A stretch of DNA of 64,000 bases from Actinocorallia sp039871655 (lineage in GTDB: Bacteria > Actinomycetota > Actinomycetes > Streptosporangiales > Streptosporangiaceae): the NCBI RefSeq assembly GCF_039871655.1, contig NZ_JBDPLZ010000006.1, forward strand, positions 124,001 through 188,000, given 5' to 3'. Under the pieces are notes generated by a model. It saw only the letters and a list, made by a program, of their open reading frames with translations, ran no database searches and was not told the DNA's origin. Below, one piece after another: positions 49,511 to 59,225 of the stretch. Positions within the stretch are counted from its first letter, which is position 1, and each line of letters opens with the position of its first letter. Both the position numbers and the translations under genes were made by a program.

Positions 49511-51853
49511 TCAGCGGCGAGAGGGTGCCGTTATCGTTACCACCCCCACCATCGCGGTGTCGGCCGTGGACACGACCTCCAGCACGGACGGATCGGCCAG
49601 CTCCGCCCGGTAGGACAACAGGTCCATGCCGAAGGAGAGGTTCCTGCCCCCCTCCGTCAGCGCGCCGGTGAACGCGTTGGGCGAGCTCAGCGGACTGCCG
49701 TCGAGCAGCACCCTGTCCCCGGCGCGGGCGGCGTCCCCCTCCCAGGCCAGCAGGCCGATCCGGGCGGGGCCGCCGGGCGGAAGGCCGCCCAGCGGGACGC
49801 GCAGCCGCGTCGCGCCGCCGTCGCCGAGCAGCCGGGCGCCGTCGAGCACCGCCGTCCTGCCCGGCTCCGCCCGCGGATCGTCGGAGACGACCACCAGGCT
49901 CCAGCCCGCGTACGCGCCGGGCCCGGTGAGCGCGGGTACGTCGGCCACCCACCAGCGCCCCCCGCCCCGCCTCGCCTGCCGCACCTGCGCGGTGACCTCG
50001 GCGAACGCCTGGTAGGCCTGGCTCTCCGGCAGGTTCACCCGTTCCACCCAGGACGCCTCGACCGTCCGGTATCCCCCGGAGGGGCCTCGCAGCCTGGCGG
50101 TGTACTCCTGCCGGACCCGCCCTTCGGCGTCCCGGCCGCCGTTCTCCGGTTCCGTCGTCCCCGACCAGTAGAGCCCGGCCCAGCGCACCCGGCCCGGCGG
50201 CTCCAGCACCGCCGGGCTGGAACTTCGGGTGTCGTCGGCACCGTCGAGGTCGAGCCGGCCCATCTCCCACTGGTCGTTGTCGAGCCGCACTCCCCTGCGC
50301 TGCCGGGCTGACCCGCACTCGGGCTCCCGGTCCGGGCAGCTCAGCAGCACGTTGCCGGTCATGGTGACGCTCACCCGGCCGTCGGTGACGAACCGGGCGG
50401 GCAGCCCTGACGCGCTCACCCCGGTCGAGGCGCGGTCCCGGATCCCGGACCCGGCGAGCGTGACCGAGGGCGACGTCCCCGGATCGGCGGTCGGGGCCAC
50501 GGCGACGGGGAGATGGGCCGACGCGCCGGCCCCCGGAGGGAGCGGGGCGTGGAAGCAGCGCAGCGCTCGCTCCGCGAGCCGGCACGACCAGCCTCCGTCC
50601 ACGGAGCCCGACGGACCGGCGCCGAGCCATGCCGCACCGGGTGGCAGCGACGCGTCCGCCACCACCTCGCCGGACGGGACGGCCCCCTCGTTGCGCACCG
50701 TGAGGACGACGATGCCGGTCCGGCCGGGTACCAGCGCGCCCACCGTCCCGATGTCCGCCCTCAGCCCCGGCGGCGTCCGCGACTGCACGGACCGCGGCGA
50801 GACGGGCGGCGCCGGCCCGGGGGAAAGCGTGCGGGCCGGTCGTCCCGTCCTTTCCACCCGGTCCGTCTGCGCCTTCCGGGAGGGCGAACGCATCGGGCGC
50901 TCCGGCTCGGGAGCCGCCGCCCCCGGCGCCTCTCCCCGAAGCGCCGGAGGCGGGGACCCGTCCACCGGCCAGACGAGCAGGCCGACCGCGAGCACGGCGG
51001 CCACCGCCCCGGCCACCGCCCCCTTTCGCCTCCCGAGGGACGACCGCCACCACCACGCCGCCAACGCCGCGCCCGCCCACCGGAACGGCAGGCCGACCCC
51101 CCTGGGCACCAGGTAGGCCGATGCCGCGGTGCCCAGCACGAGGGCCGCTACGTCCGGCAGCCTGCCGTCGACCTCCTTGAGATCGGCGGCCACCGTCCGG
51201 CAGCGCGCGCACCCCCGCAGATGGCTCCGTACCCGCGCGGCCTCGTGGTCCCCCAGACCGCCCCGCAGGTACGTGCGGACCCTGCCGAGCACCGGACGGC
51301 ACCCCGGCGACAGTTCCCCGGCCAGGTGCAACTGCAGGTACGACTGCCTGAGCCCCTCCTTGGCCCGCTGCGCCAGCGCGGTGACGCCGTCGGCGCCGAT
51401 TCCGAAGAGCGGCGGCACCCGGCCCGGGCCCTCCCCCTCGACCGCGGTGTGCCACAGCACCGCCCGCCACCGCTCGGGCAGTGAGAGGTACGCCTGGACC
51501 ATCGGCCTGCCCTCCAGCCCGGGCAGGGCAGGATCGACGAAGGGGACGTCCGGGTCGAAGGTCTCGCGTTCGGTGTCCCGGTGCCCGGCGACCGTCCGGC
51601 GCAGGGCGGTGAGCAGGAAGGGGCGGAAGGCGTCGGACGGGCCGCCGCCTTGCAGCAGGATCTCGAACACCCCGACGAAGGCCCCGGCCACCGCGGCCTC
51701 GGCCTCGGCCCGGCCGCGGGTCAGCAGCCCCGCCAGCCGCAGCGCCGCGCGTCCGTGCCGTTCACGGAGCACGGAGTAGGCCTCGTCATCACCTTCTCTG
51801 ACCCTTGTGATGAGGACGGCATCACCCTGCACCGGCCTCGCGTGCTCACCCAT
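49511..51853 (-). CDS. Sigma-like/zinc-finger/membrane/extracellular fusion protein
   Basis: 780 residues. Residues 1-185 resemble an ECF sigma factor (VLITRVREGDDEAYSVLRERHGRAALRLAGLLTR, LSLPERWRAVLWHTAVEGEGP). Residues 215-245 hold HxxxCxxC of anti-sigma zinc fingers (VRSHLRGCARCRTVAADL). A membrane helix (GAVAGAVAAVLAVGLLVW) follows at about 310, then a Pro-rich linker, a DUF11-like repeat (GTVGALVPGRTGIVVLTVRNEGAVPSGEVV) and a C-terminal domain with RWAGLYWSG and YAGWSLVVV like DUF3344. Sensor, anti-sigma and sigma may thus be one chain. ATG at 51853. Confidence 0.8.
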   Translation of the reverse strand: MGEHARPVQGDAVLITRVREGDDEAYSVLRERHGRAALRLAGLLTRGRAEAEAAVAGAFVGVFEILLQGGGPSDAFRPFLLTALRRTVAGHRDTERETFDPDVPFVDPALPGLEGRPMVQAYLSLPERWRAVLWHTAVEGEGPGRVPPLFGIGADGVTALAQRAKEGLRQSYLQLHLAGELSPGCRPVLGRVRTYLRGGLGDHEAARVRSHLRGCARCRTVAADLKEVDGRLPDVAALVLGTAASAYLVPRGVGLPFRWAGAALAAWWWRSSLGRRKGAVAGAVAAVLAVGLLVWPVDGSPPPALRGEAPGAAAPEPERPMRSPSRKAQTDRVERTGRPARTLSPGPAPPVSPRSVQSRTPPGLRADIGTVGALVPGRTGIVVLTVRNEGAVPSGEVVADASLPPGAAWLGAGPSGSVDGGWSCRLAERALRCFHAPLPPGAGASAHLPVAVAPTADPGTSPSVTLAGSGIRDRASTGVSASGLPARFVTDGRVSVTMTGNVLLSCPDREPECGSARQRRGVRLDNDQWEMGRLDLDGADDTRSSSPAVLEPPGRVRWAGLYWSGTTEPENGGRDAEGRVRQEYTARLRGPSGGYRTVEASWVERVNLPESQAYQAFAEVTAQVRQARRGGGRWWVADVPALTGPGAYAGWSLVVVSDDPRAEPGRTAVLDGARLLGDGGATRLRVPLGGLPPGGPARIGLLAWEGDAARAGDRVLLDGSPLSSPNAFTGALTEGGRNLSFGMDLLSYRAELADPSVLEVVSTADTAMVGVVTITAPSRR

Positions 51854-51946
51854 GGAAACCCCTTTGCCCACGCCTGAACGTAACCTATTGGCTACCGAGG
51901 GTCGCCGGGGCGGATTCCACAAAGCGTTCTTCCGGTGAGGCCTTTT

Positions 51947-52390
51947 TCAGAGGTCATCGATCAGCCTCCGCAGCGCGGGCGCGAGCTCCCCCGCCTCGGC
52001 CGTCCGCCAGGCCCGCAGCCGCGCCGCGTCCAGCCGCGGGTCCCCCGGCGAGGTTGCCAGGTAGCCGCACGGGGCGTCCGGCCAGTCCCCGGCCGGGACG
52101 GGAAGCTCCGCGTCGACGAAGACGTACCCGCCGACCAGCCGGTGCGCTGCCCGCTGCGCGCCCCCGAGCGCCGGCAGCGCCGGGCCCGCCGCGCCGTGCG
52201 CCACCAGGACCAGCGGCGTCCGCGGATCCGCGGCGCCGATCTGCAGCGCGGCCCCCGCCACGTACCGGGGCCCCGACTCCGGGGAGTCCCGGGGATCGGG
52301 CACCAGAAGGCCGTACCCGAAGGCGCGCAGTTCGTCGTGCAGCCTGCCGGACGGAGGGAAACCGAGGAGAACGAGTGTGCCGGGCGTCAT
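51947..52390 (-). CDS. Small alpha/beta-fold hypothetical protein
   Basis: 147 residues. TLVLLGFPPSGRLHDELRAFGYGLLVPDPRD and TPLVLVAHGAAGPALPALGGAQ look like the beta-strands and the nucleophile elbow of an alpha/beta hydrolase, but the elbow reads AHGAAG, with no Ser, and the protein is only half the usual size. Probably a non-catalytic remnant-type fold rather than an enzyme. ATG at 52390; divergent from pyrE by 66 bp. Unknown role. Confidence 0.6.
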   Translation of the reverse strand: MTPGTLVLLGFPPSGRLHDELRAFGYGLLVPDPRDSPESGPRYVAGAALQIGAADPRTPLVLVAHGAAGPALPALGGAQRAAHRLVGGYVFVDAELPVPAGDWPDAPCGYLATSPGDPRLDAARLRAWRTAEAGELAPALRRLIDDL

Positions 52391-52456
52391 ACCGCCATCG
52401 TTACAGCTCCGCGGGATGCGTGACGCCTCCCGGCGACAGGGTCCTAGGGTTGGAGG

Positions 52457-52990
52457 GTGAGCGATCGCGATGAGCTGCTGAAAGAGATCAAGACGAAGGC
52501 CGTGGTGCACGGCGACTTCACCCTGTCGTCGGGACGGAAGGCGTCCTTCTACGTGGACCTGAGGCGGGTGACCCTGGACGGGCTGGCGGCGCCGCTCGTC
52601 GGCCGGGTGATGCTCGACCTGACCACCGACCTGGGCTACACGGCCGTGGGCGGGCTGACGCTGGGGGCGGACCCGGTGGCCACCGCGATGCTGCACGCGG
52701 CGGCGGCCCGGGGACAGCACCTGGACGCTTTCGTGGTGCGCAAGGCCGCCAAGCAGCACGGGATGCAGCGGCGGATCGAGGGCCCGGACATCGCCGGGCG
52801 GCGGGTGCTCATCGTGGAGGACACCTCCACGACCGGCGGGTCTCCGCTGACCGCCGTGGAGGCGGCCCGGGAGGCGGGGGCGACGGTCGTCGGCGTGGCG
52901 ACCGTGGTGGAACGCAGCGCGGCCCAGCCGATCACGGAGGCGGGGCTGGAGTACCGGTACGCCTACGACCTCGAGGCCCTGGACCTCTGA
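52457..52990 (+). CDS. pyrE: Orotate phosphoribosyltransferase
   Basis: 177 residues. LLKEIKTKAVVHGDFTLSSGRKASFYVDLRRVTLDG is the orotate-binding opening, and VLIVEDTSTTGGSPLTAVEAAREAGA is the PRPP-binding loop (DTSTTGGS); RKAAKQHGMQRRIEG is the flexible loop. It makes OMP from orotate in UMP synthesis. GTG at 52457. An inverted repeat (CCCGGCCG / CGGCCGGG, 53001-53024) lies just after as a probable terminator. Confidence 0.95.
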   Translation: MSDRDELLKEIKTKAVVHGDFTLSSGRKASFYVDLRRVTLDGLAAPLVGRVMLDLTTDLGYTAVGGLTLGADPVATAMLHAAAARGQHLDAFVVRKAAKQHGMQRRIEGPDIAGRRVLIVEDTSTTGGSPLTAVEAAREAGATVVGVATVVERSAAQPITEAGLEYRYAYDLEALDL

Positions 52991-53000
52991 TCTTCGGGAG

Positions 53001-53024
53001 CCCGGCCGAGAACCTCCGGCCGGG
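53001..53024. terminator. pyrE terminator hairpin
   Basis: CCCGGCCG-AGAACCTC-CGGCCGGG, 8-bp stem, 11 bp after the pyrE stop. Confidence 0.65.
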
Positions 53025-53037
53025 CCGGAATACTCCC

Positions 53038-53108
53038 GGCTCAGCCGACGACGCTGTTTTGTCGGCTCAGCCGACGACGCTGTTTTGTCGGCTCAGCCGA
53101 CGACGCTG
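53038..53108. repeat. 26-bp tandem repeat, 2.7 copies, with stop codons and hairpins
   Basis: Unit GGCTCAGCCGACGACGCTG plus TTTTGTC (26 bp) occurs at 53038 and 53064, and a third partial copy at 53090 is the 3' end of the leftward gene. Each copy contains the gene's stop (TCA on this strand) and GTCGGC-TCA-GCCGAC hairpins (53061-53075, 53087-53101). The gene end has been duplicated downstream of itself. Confidence 0.9.
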
Positions 53109-53545
53109 GGCTTGCCCTCGATGAACTGGATGCTGAGGTTCTTCCTGGCCGGGAGCGGGAAGCGCTTGCCGGCCACGGACATCTTGACAGCCGAGGAGTC
53201 GCCGATCGTCAGGTCCAGGTCTTTCCAGATGATGTTGCGGATGTCGCCCTCGGTGGCCTGACCCGTCCAGTAGACCTTGCCGTTGTTGGGTGCGGCGGCG
53301 AAGATCTCGACGTCCTTGACGATCTCGATCCTGGCGTAGACACCGTCGTTCGGCTCGTTGCCGCGGGCCTGCTGGGGTTGGGCGGCCGCGGTCTCGGAGT
53401 TCGTGCCGGGGGCATCGGACTCCGACTGCAGGGAGCTCACCAGCGCCATACCGCCGACCACGACCAGGGCCATGACCAGGGCCACGGCCGCTCCGATGAT
53501 CACGATACGTGCAAGACCCTGAGGGTCATTTCGGTGACGTCCCAC
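53093..53545 (-). CDS. Membrane-anchored protein with DUF4115-like domain
   Basis: 150 residues. A cytosolic start, one membrane helix (IVIIGAAVALVMALVVVGGMALV), a Ser/Glu/Gln linker, then an 80-residue domain (VYARIEIVKDVEIFAAAPNNGKVYWTGQATEGDIRNIIWKDLDLTIGDSSAVKMSVAGKRFPLP) resembling the RodZ C-terminal beta-domain (DUF4115): helical-grip strands ending in a Gly-rich turn. GTG at 53545. The 3' end is part of the tandem repeat. The partner is unknown. Confidence 0.7.
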   Translation of the reverse strand: MGRHRNDPQGLARIVIIGAAVALVMALVVVGGMALVSSLQSESDAPGTNSETAAAQPQQARGNEPNDGVYARIEIVKDVEIFAAAPNNGKVYWTGQATEGDIRNIIWKDLDLTIGDSSAVKMSVAGKRFPLPARKNLSIQFIEGKPSVVG

Positions 53546-53621
53546 GGGCCTGAGGGTATCGACACAAAGACAGCGCGGCGACCGGTATGACCGATCAGCG
53601 GTCGATAAACCTATCCGTTAC

Positions 53622-54284
53622 CTACTGTCCGAGACGCTTGGTTTCGGTCCTCCCTTTCAGGACCTCGCGCACGATCGGGATCACCGAGAGCACCAGGATC
53701 ACCACGACGCCCGGCAGGATGTACCTGTCGATGTTCGGCACCGAGGCGCCCAGGTAGTGGCCGAGCAGGAACAGCGAGTCGCACCAGATGACCGCGCCGA
53801 TGGAGTTCCAGACGAAGAACCGCTTGGCGTCCATGCCGAGCATGCCGGCCAGCGGGTTGAGGAACGTCCGGACGATCGGGACGAACCGCGCGATCACCAC
53901 GGCCTTCTCCGGGCCGAAGCGGTTGAAGTAGTACTCGGCCTTCTCCACCCACTCCTTGCGGAAGATCTTGGAGTCCGGCCGGTCGAACAGCTTGCGCCCG
54001 TATTTGGCCCCCAGCCAGTGCCCGAGCTGCGCGCCTGTGATGGCGGCGATCGGCCCTCCGATCAGCAGCACGGGCAGGGAGATCTGCTGGAACTCGACGC
54101 CGTTGAGCTCGTTCACCGCGGTGAGGATGCCGGCGGTGAACAGCAGGGAGTCTCCGGGGAGGACGCACCCGAAGAGCAGTCCGGTCTCGGCGAAGATGAT
54201 CGCCAGCACACCGATCGCAGCGAACGCGCCGAAGAGTCCGAGCCAGTACTCGGGGCTCAGCGGGGTGGAGGCAAGAAGATGCAC
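53622..54284 (-). CDS. DedA-family membrane protein
   Basis: 220 residues. Typical DedA order: FGAFAAIGVLAIIFAETGLLFGCVLPGDSLLFTAG (E and PGD of the signature), AQLGHWLGAKYGRKLF, FNRFGPEKAVVIARFVPIVRTFLNPLAGML (the R-F-x-P-x-x-R-T motif), and five to six membrane segments. DedA proteins act in undecaprenyl-phosphate recycling or lipid transport; here a general envelope role is inferred. ATG at 54284. It lies next to fba in the opposite direction. Confidence 0.93.
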   Translation of the reverse strand: MHLLASTPLSPEYWLGLFGAFAAIGVLAIIFAETGLLFGCVLPGDSLLFTAGILTAVNELNGVEFQQISLPVLLIGGPIAAITGAQLGHWLGAKYGRKLFDRPDSKIFRKEWVEKAEYYFNRFGPEKAVVIARFVPIVRTFLNPLAGMLGMDAKRFFVWNSIGAVIWCDSLFLLGHYLGASVPNIDRYILPGVVVILVLSVIPIVREVLKGRTETKRLGQ

Positions 54285-54562
54285 GAAGTGAGCCTATCCA
54301 GAGCATGCGCCGGTCGAGCTCGACTTCGCCGGGAAAAGCGACCAGCAGCGCAAAGAGGACATCCGTCCGAAATAACCCAGAGTGGCCCAAGTTGGCCTAA
54401 GCGTCGGGGACGCGCTGGTGAGGGCACCGGCAGGCAGAGCCCCGGTCCAAGGGCGAACCGGCGATACGAGATAGTAAGGACTGAGGCAGACCATCGCCGC
54501 ACCCTCCTGCGGCACCACCGCGGCAGCGGTGGCTGACCTGCCCCGTCATGAGAGGAAAGCAC

Positions 54563-55582
<1,020 letters not shown>

Positions 55583-55626
55583 CCCTCGAGGTGAGGGACC
55601 GGGGTCGGGTTGCCTACCATGCGGGT

Positions 55627-56034
55627 ATGACCCAGAACCTGCTCGGCGGCCCGCCCCCGACCCACCTTCCCGACGTCCCCGAGGCCTCCCGGCTGCTCGC
55701 CGACGGCGCGGACCCGTACGAGGTCGCCGCGAAGTTCCCCTCCTTCCCGGCCGTCTGGGCCGAACTGGCCGAGCGCGCCTTCGCCAGGGGCAGCGTCATC
55801 GAGTGCTACGCCTACGCGCGCACCGGCTACCACCGGGGCCTGGACGCGCTGCGCCGCAGCGGCTGGAAGGGCCACGGCCCCGTCCCCTGGTCGCACGAGC
55901 CGAACCGGGGCTTCCTGCGGGCGCTGGCCGCCCTCGGACGCGCCGCCGCGGCGATCGGCGAGGAGGAGGAGGCCCAGCGCTGCAGGACGTTCCTGCGGGA
56001 CTCCAGCGAGGAGGCCGCCGAGGCGCTGAGCTGA
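55627..56034 (+). CDS. DUF3151 protein
   Basis: 135 residues. VPEASRLLADGADPYEVAAKFPSFPAVWAELAERAFARGSVIECYAYARTGYHRGLDALRRSGWKGHGPVPWSHEPNRGFLRALAALGRAAAAIGEEEEAQRC is the DUF3151 signature, found only in actinobacteria and nearly always between fba and purA, as here. Small helical cytosolic protein of unknown role. The ATG at 55627 is the family start. Confidence 0.93.
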   Translation: MTQNLLGGPPPTHLPDVPEASRLLADGADPYEVAAKFPSFPAVWAELAERAFARGSVIECYAYARTGYHRGLDALRRSGWKGHGPVPWSHEPNRGFLRALAALGRAAAAIGEEEEAQRCRTFLRDSSEEAAEALS

Positions 56035-56134
56035 CCCGTCCGTCCGGGGGACGACCCCCAGACCCCCGAAAACAGGGCCAGCCGATCCTCGCTTCGCTGC
56101 GGTCGTCTGACCCGGCTGTTTCCTCCCAGCTCAG

Positions 56135-56217
56135 GGCCGGGTAAGATCTGATCGCAAGAGGCCCCTTGTCGTACTTGCGATCAGGGGCTTTATCTTTGGC
56201 CTTAAGGAGATCGTCAG
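56135..56217 (+). promoter_or_regulatory. purA leader with pseudoknot-capable fold
   Basis: Stem 1: TGATCGCAAG (56149-56158) with CTTGCGATCA (56174-56183). Its loop holds GCCCCT (56161-56166), which pairs with AGGGGC (56183-56188) just after the stem, an H-type pseudoknot. Outer helices pair AAGAT (56143-56147) with ATCTT (56192-56196), and AGGGCC (56134-56139) with GGCCTT (56198-56203), reaching the AAGGAG ribosome site. A structured cis-regulator is likely; see findings. Confidence 0.6.
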
Positions 56218-57501
56218 ATGCCGGCCATCGTGCTCGTCGGTGCTCAGTGGGGTGACGAAGGCAAGGGGAAGGCGACAGACCTGCTCGGCGGGAAAGTCGA
56301 CTACGTCGTCCGCTACCAGGGGGGCAACAACGCCGGACACACCGTCGTCATCGGGGACAAGTCCTACGCCCTCCACCTGCTGCCGTCGGGGATCCTCTCC
56401 CCCGACGTCGTCCCCGTGATCGGCAACGGGGTGGTGATCGACCCGGGGGTGCTGCTCCAGGAGATCGACGGCCTCAAGGCCCGCGGCATCGACTGCGAAC
56501 GCCTGCTGATCTCGGCCAACGCGCACCTGATCATGCCCCACCACCGGGCCCTGGACAAGGTGTCCGAACGCTACCTGGGCAAGGCCCGGATCGGCACCAC
56601 GGGCCGCGGCATCGGCCCCGCCTACGGCGACAAGATCGCCCGGATGGGCGTGCGGGTCCAGGACCTGTTCGACCCGGGCATCCTGCAGAAGAAGATCGAG
56701 CTCTCGCTGCGCGAGAAGAACCAGGTCATGACGAAGGTCTACAACCGGCGTCCGATCCTGGTCGACCCGATCGTCGAGGAGTACCTGGAGTACGGCGAGC
56801 GCCTGCGCCCGTACGTGGCGAACACCGAGCTGATCATCAACCGGGCGCTGGACGAGGGCAAGGTCGTGCTGCTGGAGGGCGCCCAGGGCACCCTCCTGGA
56901 CATCGACCACGGCACCTACCCGTTCGTGACGTCGTCGTCCCCGACGGCCGGCGGCGCCTGCGCGGGCTCCGGCGTCGGCCCCACGAAGGTCACGAGCGTC
57001 ATCGGCATCCTCAAGGCGTACACGACGCGCGTCGGCGCGGGACCGTTCCCGTCCGAGCTGCTGGACGAGATGGGCGAGTACCTGCGCACCACCGGCGGCG
57101 AGTACGGCGTGACGACGGGCCGCGACCGCCGCTGCGGCTGGTTCGACGCCGTCATCGCCCGCTACGCCGCCCGCGTCAACGGCATCACGGACTTCTTCCT
57201 GACGAAGCTGGACGTGCTGTCGGGCCTGGAGCAGGTCCCCGTCTGCGTCGCCTACGACGTCGACGGCGTCCGCCACGACGAGATGCCCTCCACGCAGACG
57301 GAGTTCCACCACGCCAAGCCGATCCTGGAGTACCTGCCGGGCTGGCAGGAGGACATCACCTCCGCGAAGTCCTTCGACGACCTGCCTCCGAACGCGCAGG
57401 CCTACGTGAAGCGCCTCGAGGAATTGTCGGGCGCGCAGATCTCCGCCATCGGCGTCGGCCCCGGCCGCGACCAGACCCTGACGGTCCGCGACCTGATCTG
57501 A
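56218..57501 (+). CDS. purA: Adenylosuccinate synthetase
   Basis: 427 residues. VLVGAQWGDEGKGKATDLLG (P-loop), NNAGHTVVIGDKSYALHLLPSG, IGTTGRGIGPAYGDKIARMGVRV, LLEGAQGTLLDIDHGTYPFVTSS, GPFPSEL, and TTGRDRRCGWFDAVIARYA are all family signatures. It condenses IMP with aspartate using GTP, toward AMP. ATG at 56218 behind AAGGAG. Terminated by the hairpin at 57523-57554. Confidence 0.98.
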   Translation: MPAIVLVGAQWGDEGKGKATDLLGGKVDYVVRYQGGNNAGHTVVIGDKSYALHLLPSGILSPDVVPVIGNGVVIDPGVLLQEIDGLKARGIDCERLLISANAHLIMPHHRALDKVSERYLGKARIGTTGRGIGPAYGDKIARMGVRVQDLFDPGILQKKIELSLREKNQVMTKVYNRRPILVDPIVEEYLEYGERLRPYVANTELIINRALDEGKVVLLEGAQGTLLDIDHGTYPFVTSSSPTAGGACAGSGVGPTKVTSVIGILKAYTTRVGAGPFPSELLDEMGEYLRTTGGEYGVTTGRDRRCGWFDAVIARYAARVNGITDFFLTKLDVLSGLEQVPVCVAYDVDGVRHDEMPSTQTEFHHAKPILEYLPGWQEDITSAKSFDDLPPNAQAYVKRLEELSGAQISAIGVGPGRDQTLTVRDLI

Positions 57502-57522
57502 CGGGCCTTCACGGCCGAAAAC

Positions 57523-57554
57523 GACGCCCTCCGGTCCCGGGACCGGAGGGCGTC
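57523..57554. terminator. purA terminator
   Basis: GACGCCCTCCGGTCCC followed directly by GGGACCGGAGGGCGTC: a 16-bp perfect palindrome (loop of four in practice), then ACGTTT. It also serves the leftward DUF397 gene. Confidence 0.88.
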
Positions 57555-57569
57555 ACGTTTCACCGGGCG

Positions 57570-57758
57570 TCATCCGTCGTCTTTGAGCTCGCTGATCAGG
57601 GCGCGCCACGCGGATCTGCCGACCAACAGGATTCCCGCTTCCGGGTTCTTGCTGTCCCTGACCAGGACGCCTGGGCCGTTCGCGACTTCGACGCAAGATT
57701 CCGTGTTGCTTCGAGAACTCTTACGCCAGGTGAGCTGAGACATCGCAAGCTGAGTCAC
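57570..57758 (-). CDS. DUF397 protein (partner of XRE-DUF5753)
   Basis: 62 residues. LTWRKSSRSNTESCVEVANGPGVLVRDSKNPEAGILLVGRSAWRALISELKDDG is a full DUF397 domain. The GTG at 57758 has GGAGG 5 bases upstream; the ATG at 57743 is too far from it. It lies downstream of the XRE-DUF5753 gene on the same strand with a 188-bp gap. Pairs of this type (Scr1/Scr2, WhiJ-like loci) behave as regulatory or toxin-antitoxin-like modules in Streptomyces; that is family knowledge. Confidence 0.88.
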   Translation of the reverse strand: MTQLAMSQLTWRKSSRSNTESCVEVANGPGVLVRDSKNPEAGILLVGRSAWRALISELKDDG

Positions 57759-57946
57759 ACGGGCCTCCTGGAATCACATCCGTCCCCCGGGTGGCCTGCA
57801 GTTCTCCATGCGAAGTGAAAAACCTTCAGCGGGAAACCGAGAGCACCATTGATCTTTCAGGCCCTGACTCGAGTTTAAGTGCCATGACAGCTTCTGCCTA
57901 CTACTCCTGACAGTTCACGGCAGAACCCGGAAGGAAGCCCGAAGGC

Positions 57947-58831
57947 TCAGGCGGTGCTCATCTCGTCCGCGATCCGGGTCATCAGCTCACAGGACTCCTC
58001 GGGGCTGAGCGTCCATTCTTCGAGGTCTTCGTACTTCTCCCGGTAGTTGATGATCTGCGCGTCCCGGCCGGTCATGACGAGGTCCCCTCCGCGGAGCCCC
58101 TCCAGATAGAGCACCTCACCGAGGTCCGCGTCGAAGTCCAGCAGGGTGAACGGCCCCTGCATGCCGAAGTGGGCCCCTTTGTTGAACGGAATGATCTGGA
58201 TGGTGAGGTGGTCGCCCTGCGCGACCTCGACCATGTGGCGCAACTGGGCGGGCATGATGCCCCTGCCGTTCTTGGTCAGTGCGCCGACGTGCCGGCGGAC
58301 CACCGCTTCGTCGAGGATGAAGTGCCGGTGGGGGACGGGTTCGCGTTCCGCGAGCCTGTCCTGCCGTTCGATTCGCAGGCCCGCCAGCGTCTCGATCTTC
58401 TCCTCGCTCGCGTCCTTGACGAACTGCCCCAGGATGACCCTGGCATAGTCCATGGTCTGCAGCAGGCCGGGGACGAGGCTGGGATGGAACACGCGGATGT
58501 AGGAGGCTCCCGCCTCATAACCCAGATAGTTGCGGAACTGCTGGTCCTCGATCGGATACGACGCCCACCAGCCGCGCTCCCTGGTCCCCTTGGCCAGTCT
58601 GGTCATCCGCTCGACTCTCTCGGCGTCCGCCATCCCGTAGAAGCGAAGCAGCGCCTGGAGGTCCGTGGTGGAGGTGCCGACCGTTCCCCCCTCGATGCGG
58701 ATCACCTTGGAAACCGACCAGTCCAATGCTTTGGCGACATCATCCTGAGTCTTTCCCGCCTCCCTCCTCAGTCGCAGCAGTTCCGTGGAGAGCAGCGCGC
58801 GCTGAACGACGGGACCCAGATCCGATGCCAT
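57947..58831 (-). CDS. XRE-family regulator with DUF5753 domain
   Basis: 294 residues. An N-terminal XRE helix-turn-helix (STELLRLRREAGKTQDDVAKALDWSVSKVIRIEGGTVGTSTTDLQALLRFYG) and a DUF5753 domain (YEAGASYIRVFHPSLVPGLLQTMDYARVIL, ERQDRLAEREPVPHRHFILDEAVVRRHVG). The ATG at 58831 has GGAG 9 bases upstream; in-frame TTG codons further out are unlikely. It diverges, with a 394-bp gap, from a cyclase-like gene. Likely controls its DUF397 partner and perhaps the cyclase side. Confidence 0.92.
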   Translation of the reverse strand: MASDLGPVVQRALLSTELLRLRREAGKTQDDVAKALDWSVSKVIRIEGGTVGTSTTDLQALLRFYGMADAERVERMTRLAKGTRERGWWASYPIEDQQFRNYLGYEAGASYIRVFHPSLVPGLLQTMDYARVILGQFVKDASEEKIETLAGLRIERQDRLAEREPVPHRHFILDEAVVRRHVGALTKNGRGIMPAQLRHMVEVAQGDHLTIQIIPFNKGAHFGMQGPFTLLDFDADLGEVLYLEGLRGGDLVMTGRDAQIINYREKYEDLEEWTLSPEESCELMTRIADEMSTA

Positions 58832-59225
58832 TTCCCTCAACTCCAATAAGGCACTTCCAGAACAGGAACCACTCTGCTCCGGAAGTTCACTTCACTCTCT
58901 CGAACCACACGGACGACAACGCTTGCATTCAACCGTCGATCGTATGAGTCGCTGTGCCTGGAAGCACACCGCATGCTGCAAGACGACTCTCACGCAATGA
59001 CAGTATCGAACTGCCAGGTTATATTAGCAACATGGCAGATTGCAGCTATCATTACGGCAAGAGTCGGACAAGGTGATCTCCGGCTTGACGGGCGGGCCCG
59101 GCCCGGGCCGCCACTCCATGTCCGTTTTCTAGATATCTGGGAGGTGGTGGCCGAATGCCTTACGGGGCTCAGCCGTTGGAGGGAGCCGCGCCCCTGGGAC
59201 GTCAGCACAGAAGCCGAGGACGAAA
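58832..59225. promoter_or_regulatory. Divergent control region XRE / cyclase-like
   Basis: 394 bp, the AT-richest part of the region around 59000-59050. TGCCA (59012-59016) and TGGCA (59034-59038) make an imperfect inverted repeat round GTTATATTAGCAACA, where TATATT is a -10 candidate. No gene seen. The cyclase-like gene has GAGGACGAAA before its GTG. Confidence 0.45.

Noticed and set aside
51947..52390. Esterase/lipase annotation
   Set aside because: The nucleophile elbow lacks Ser and the protein is too short for an active alpha/beta hydrolase.
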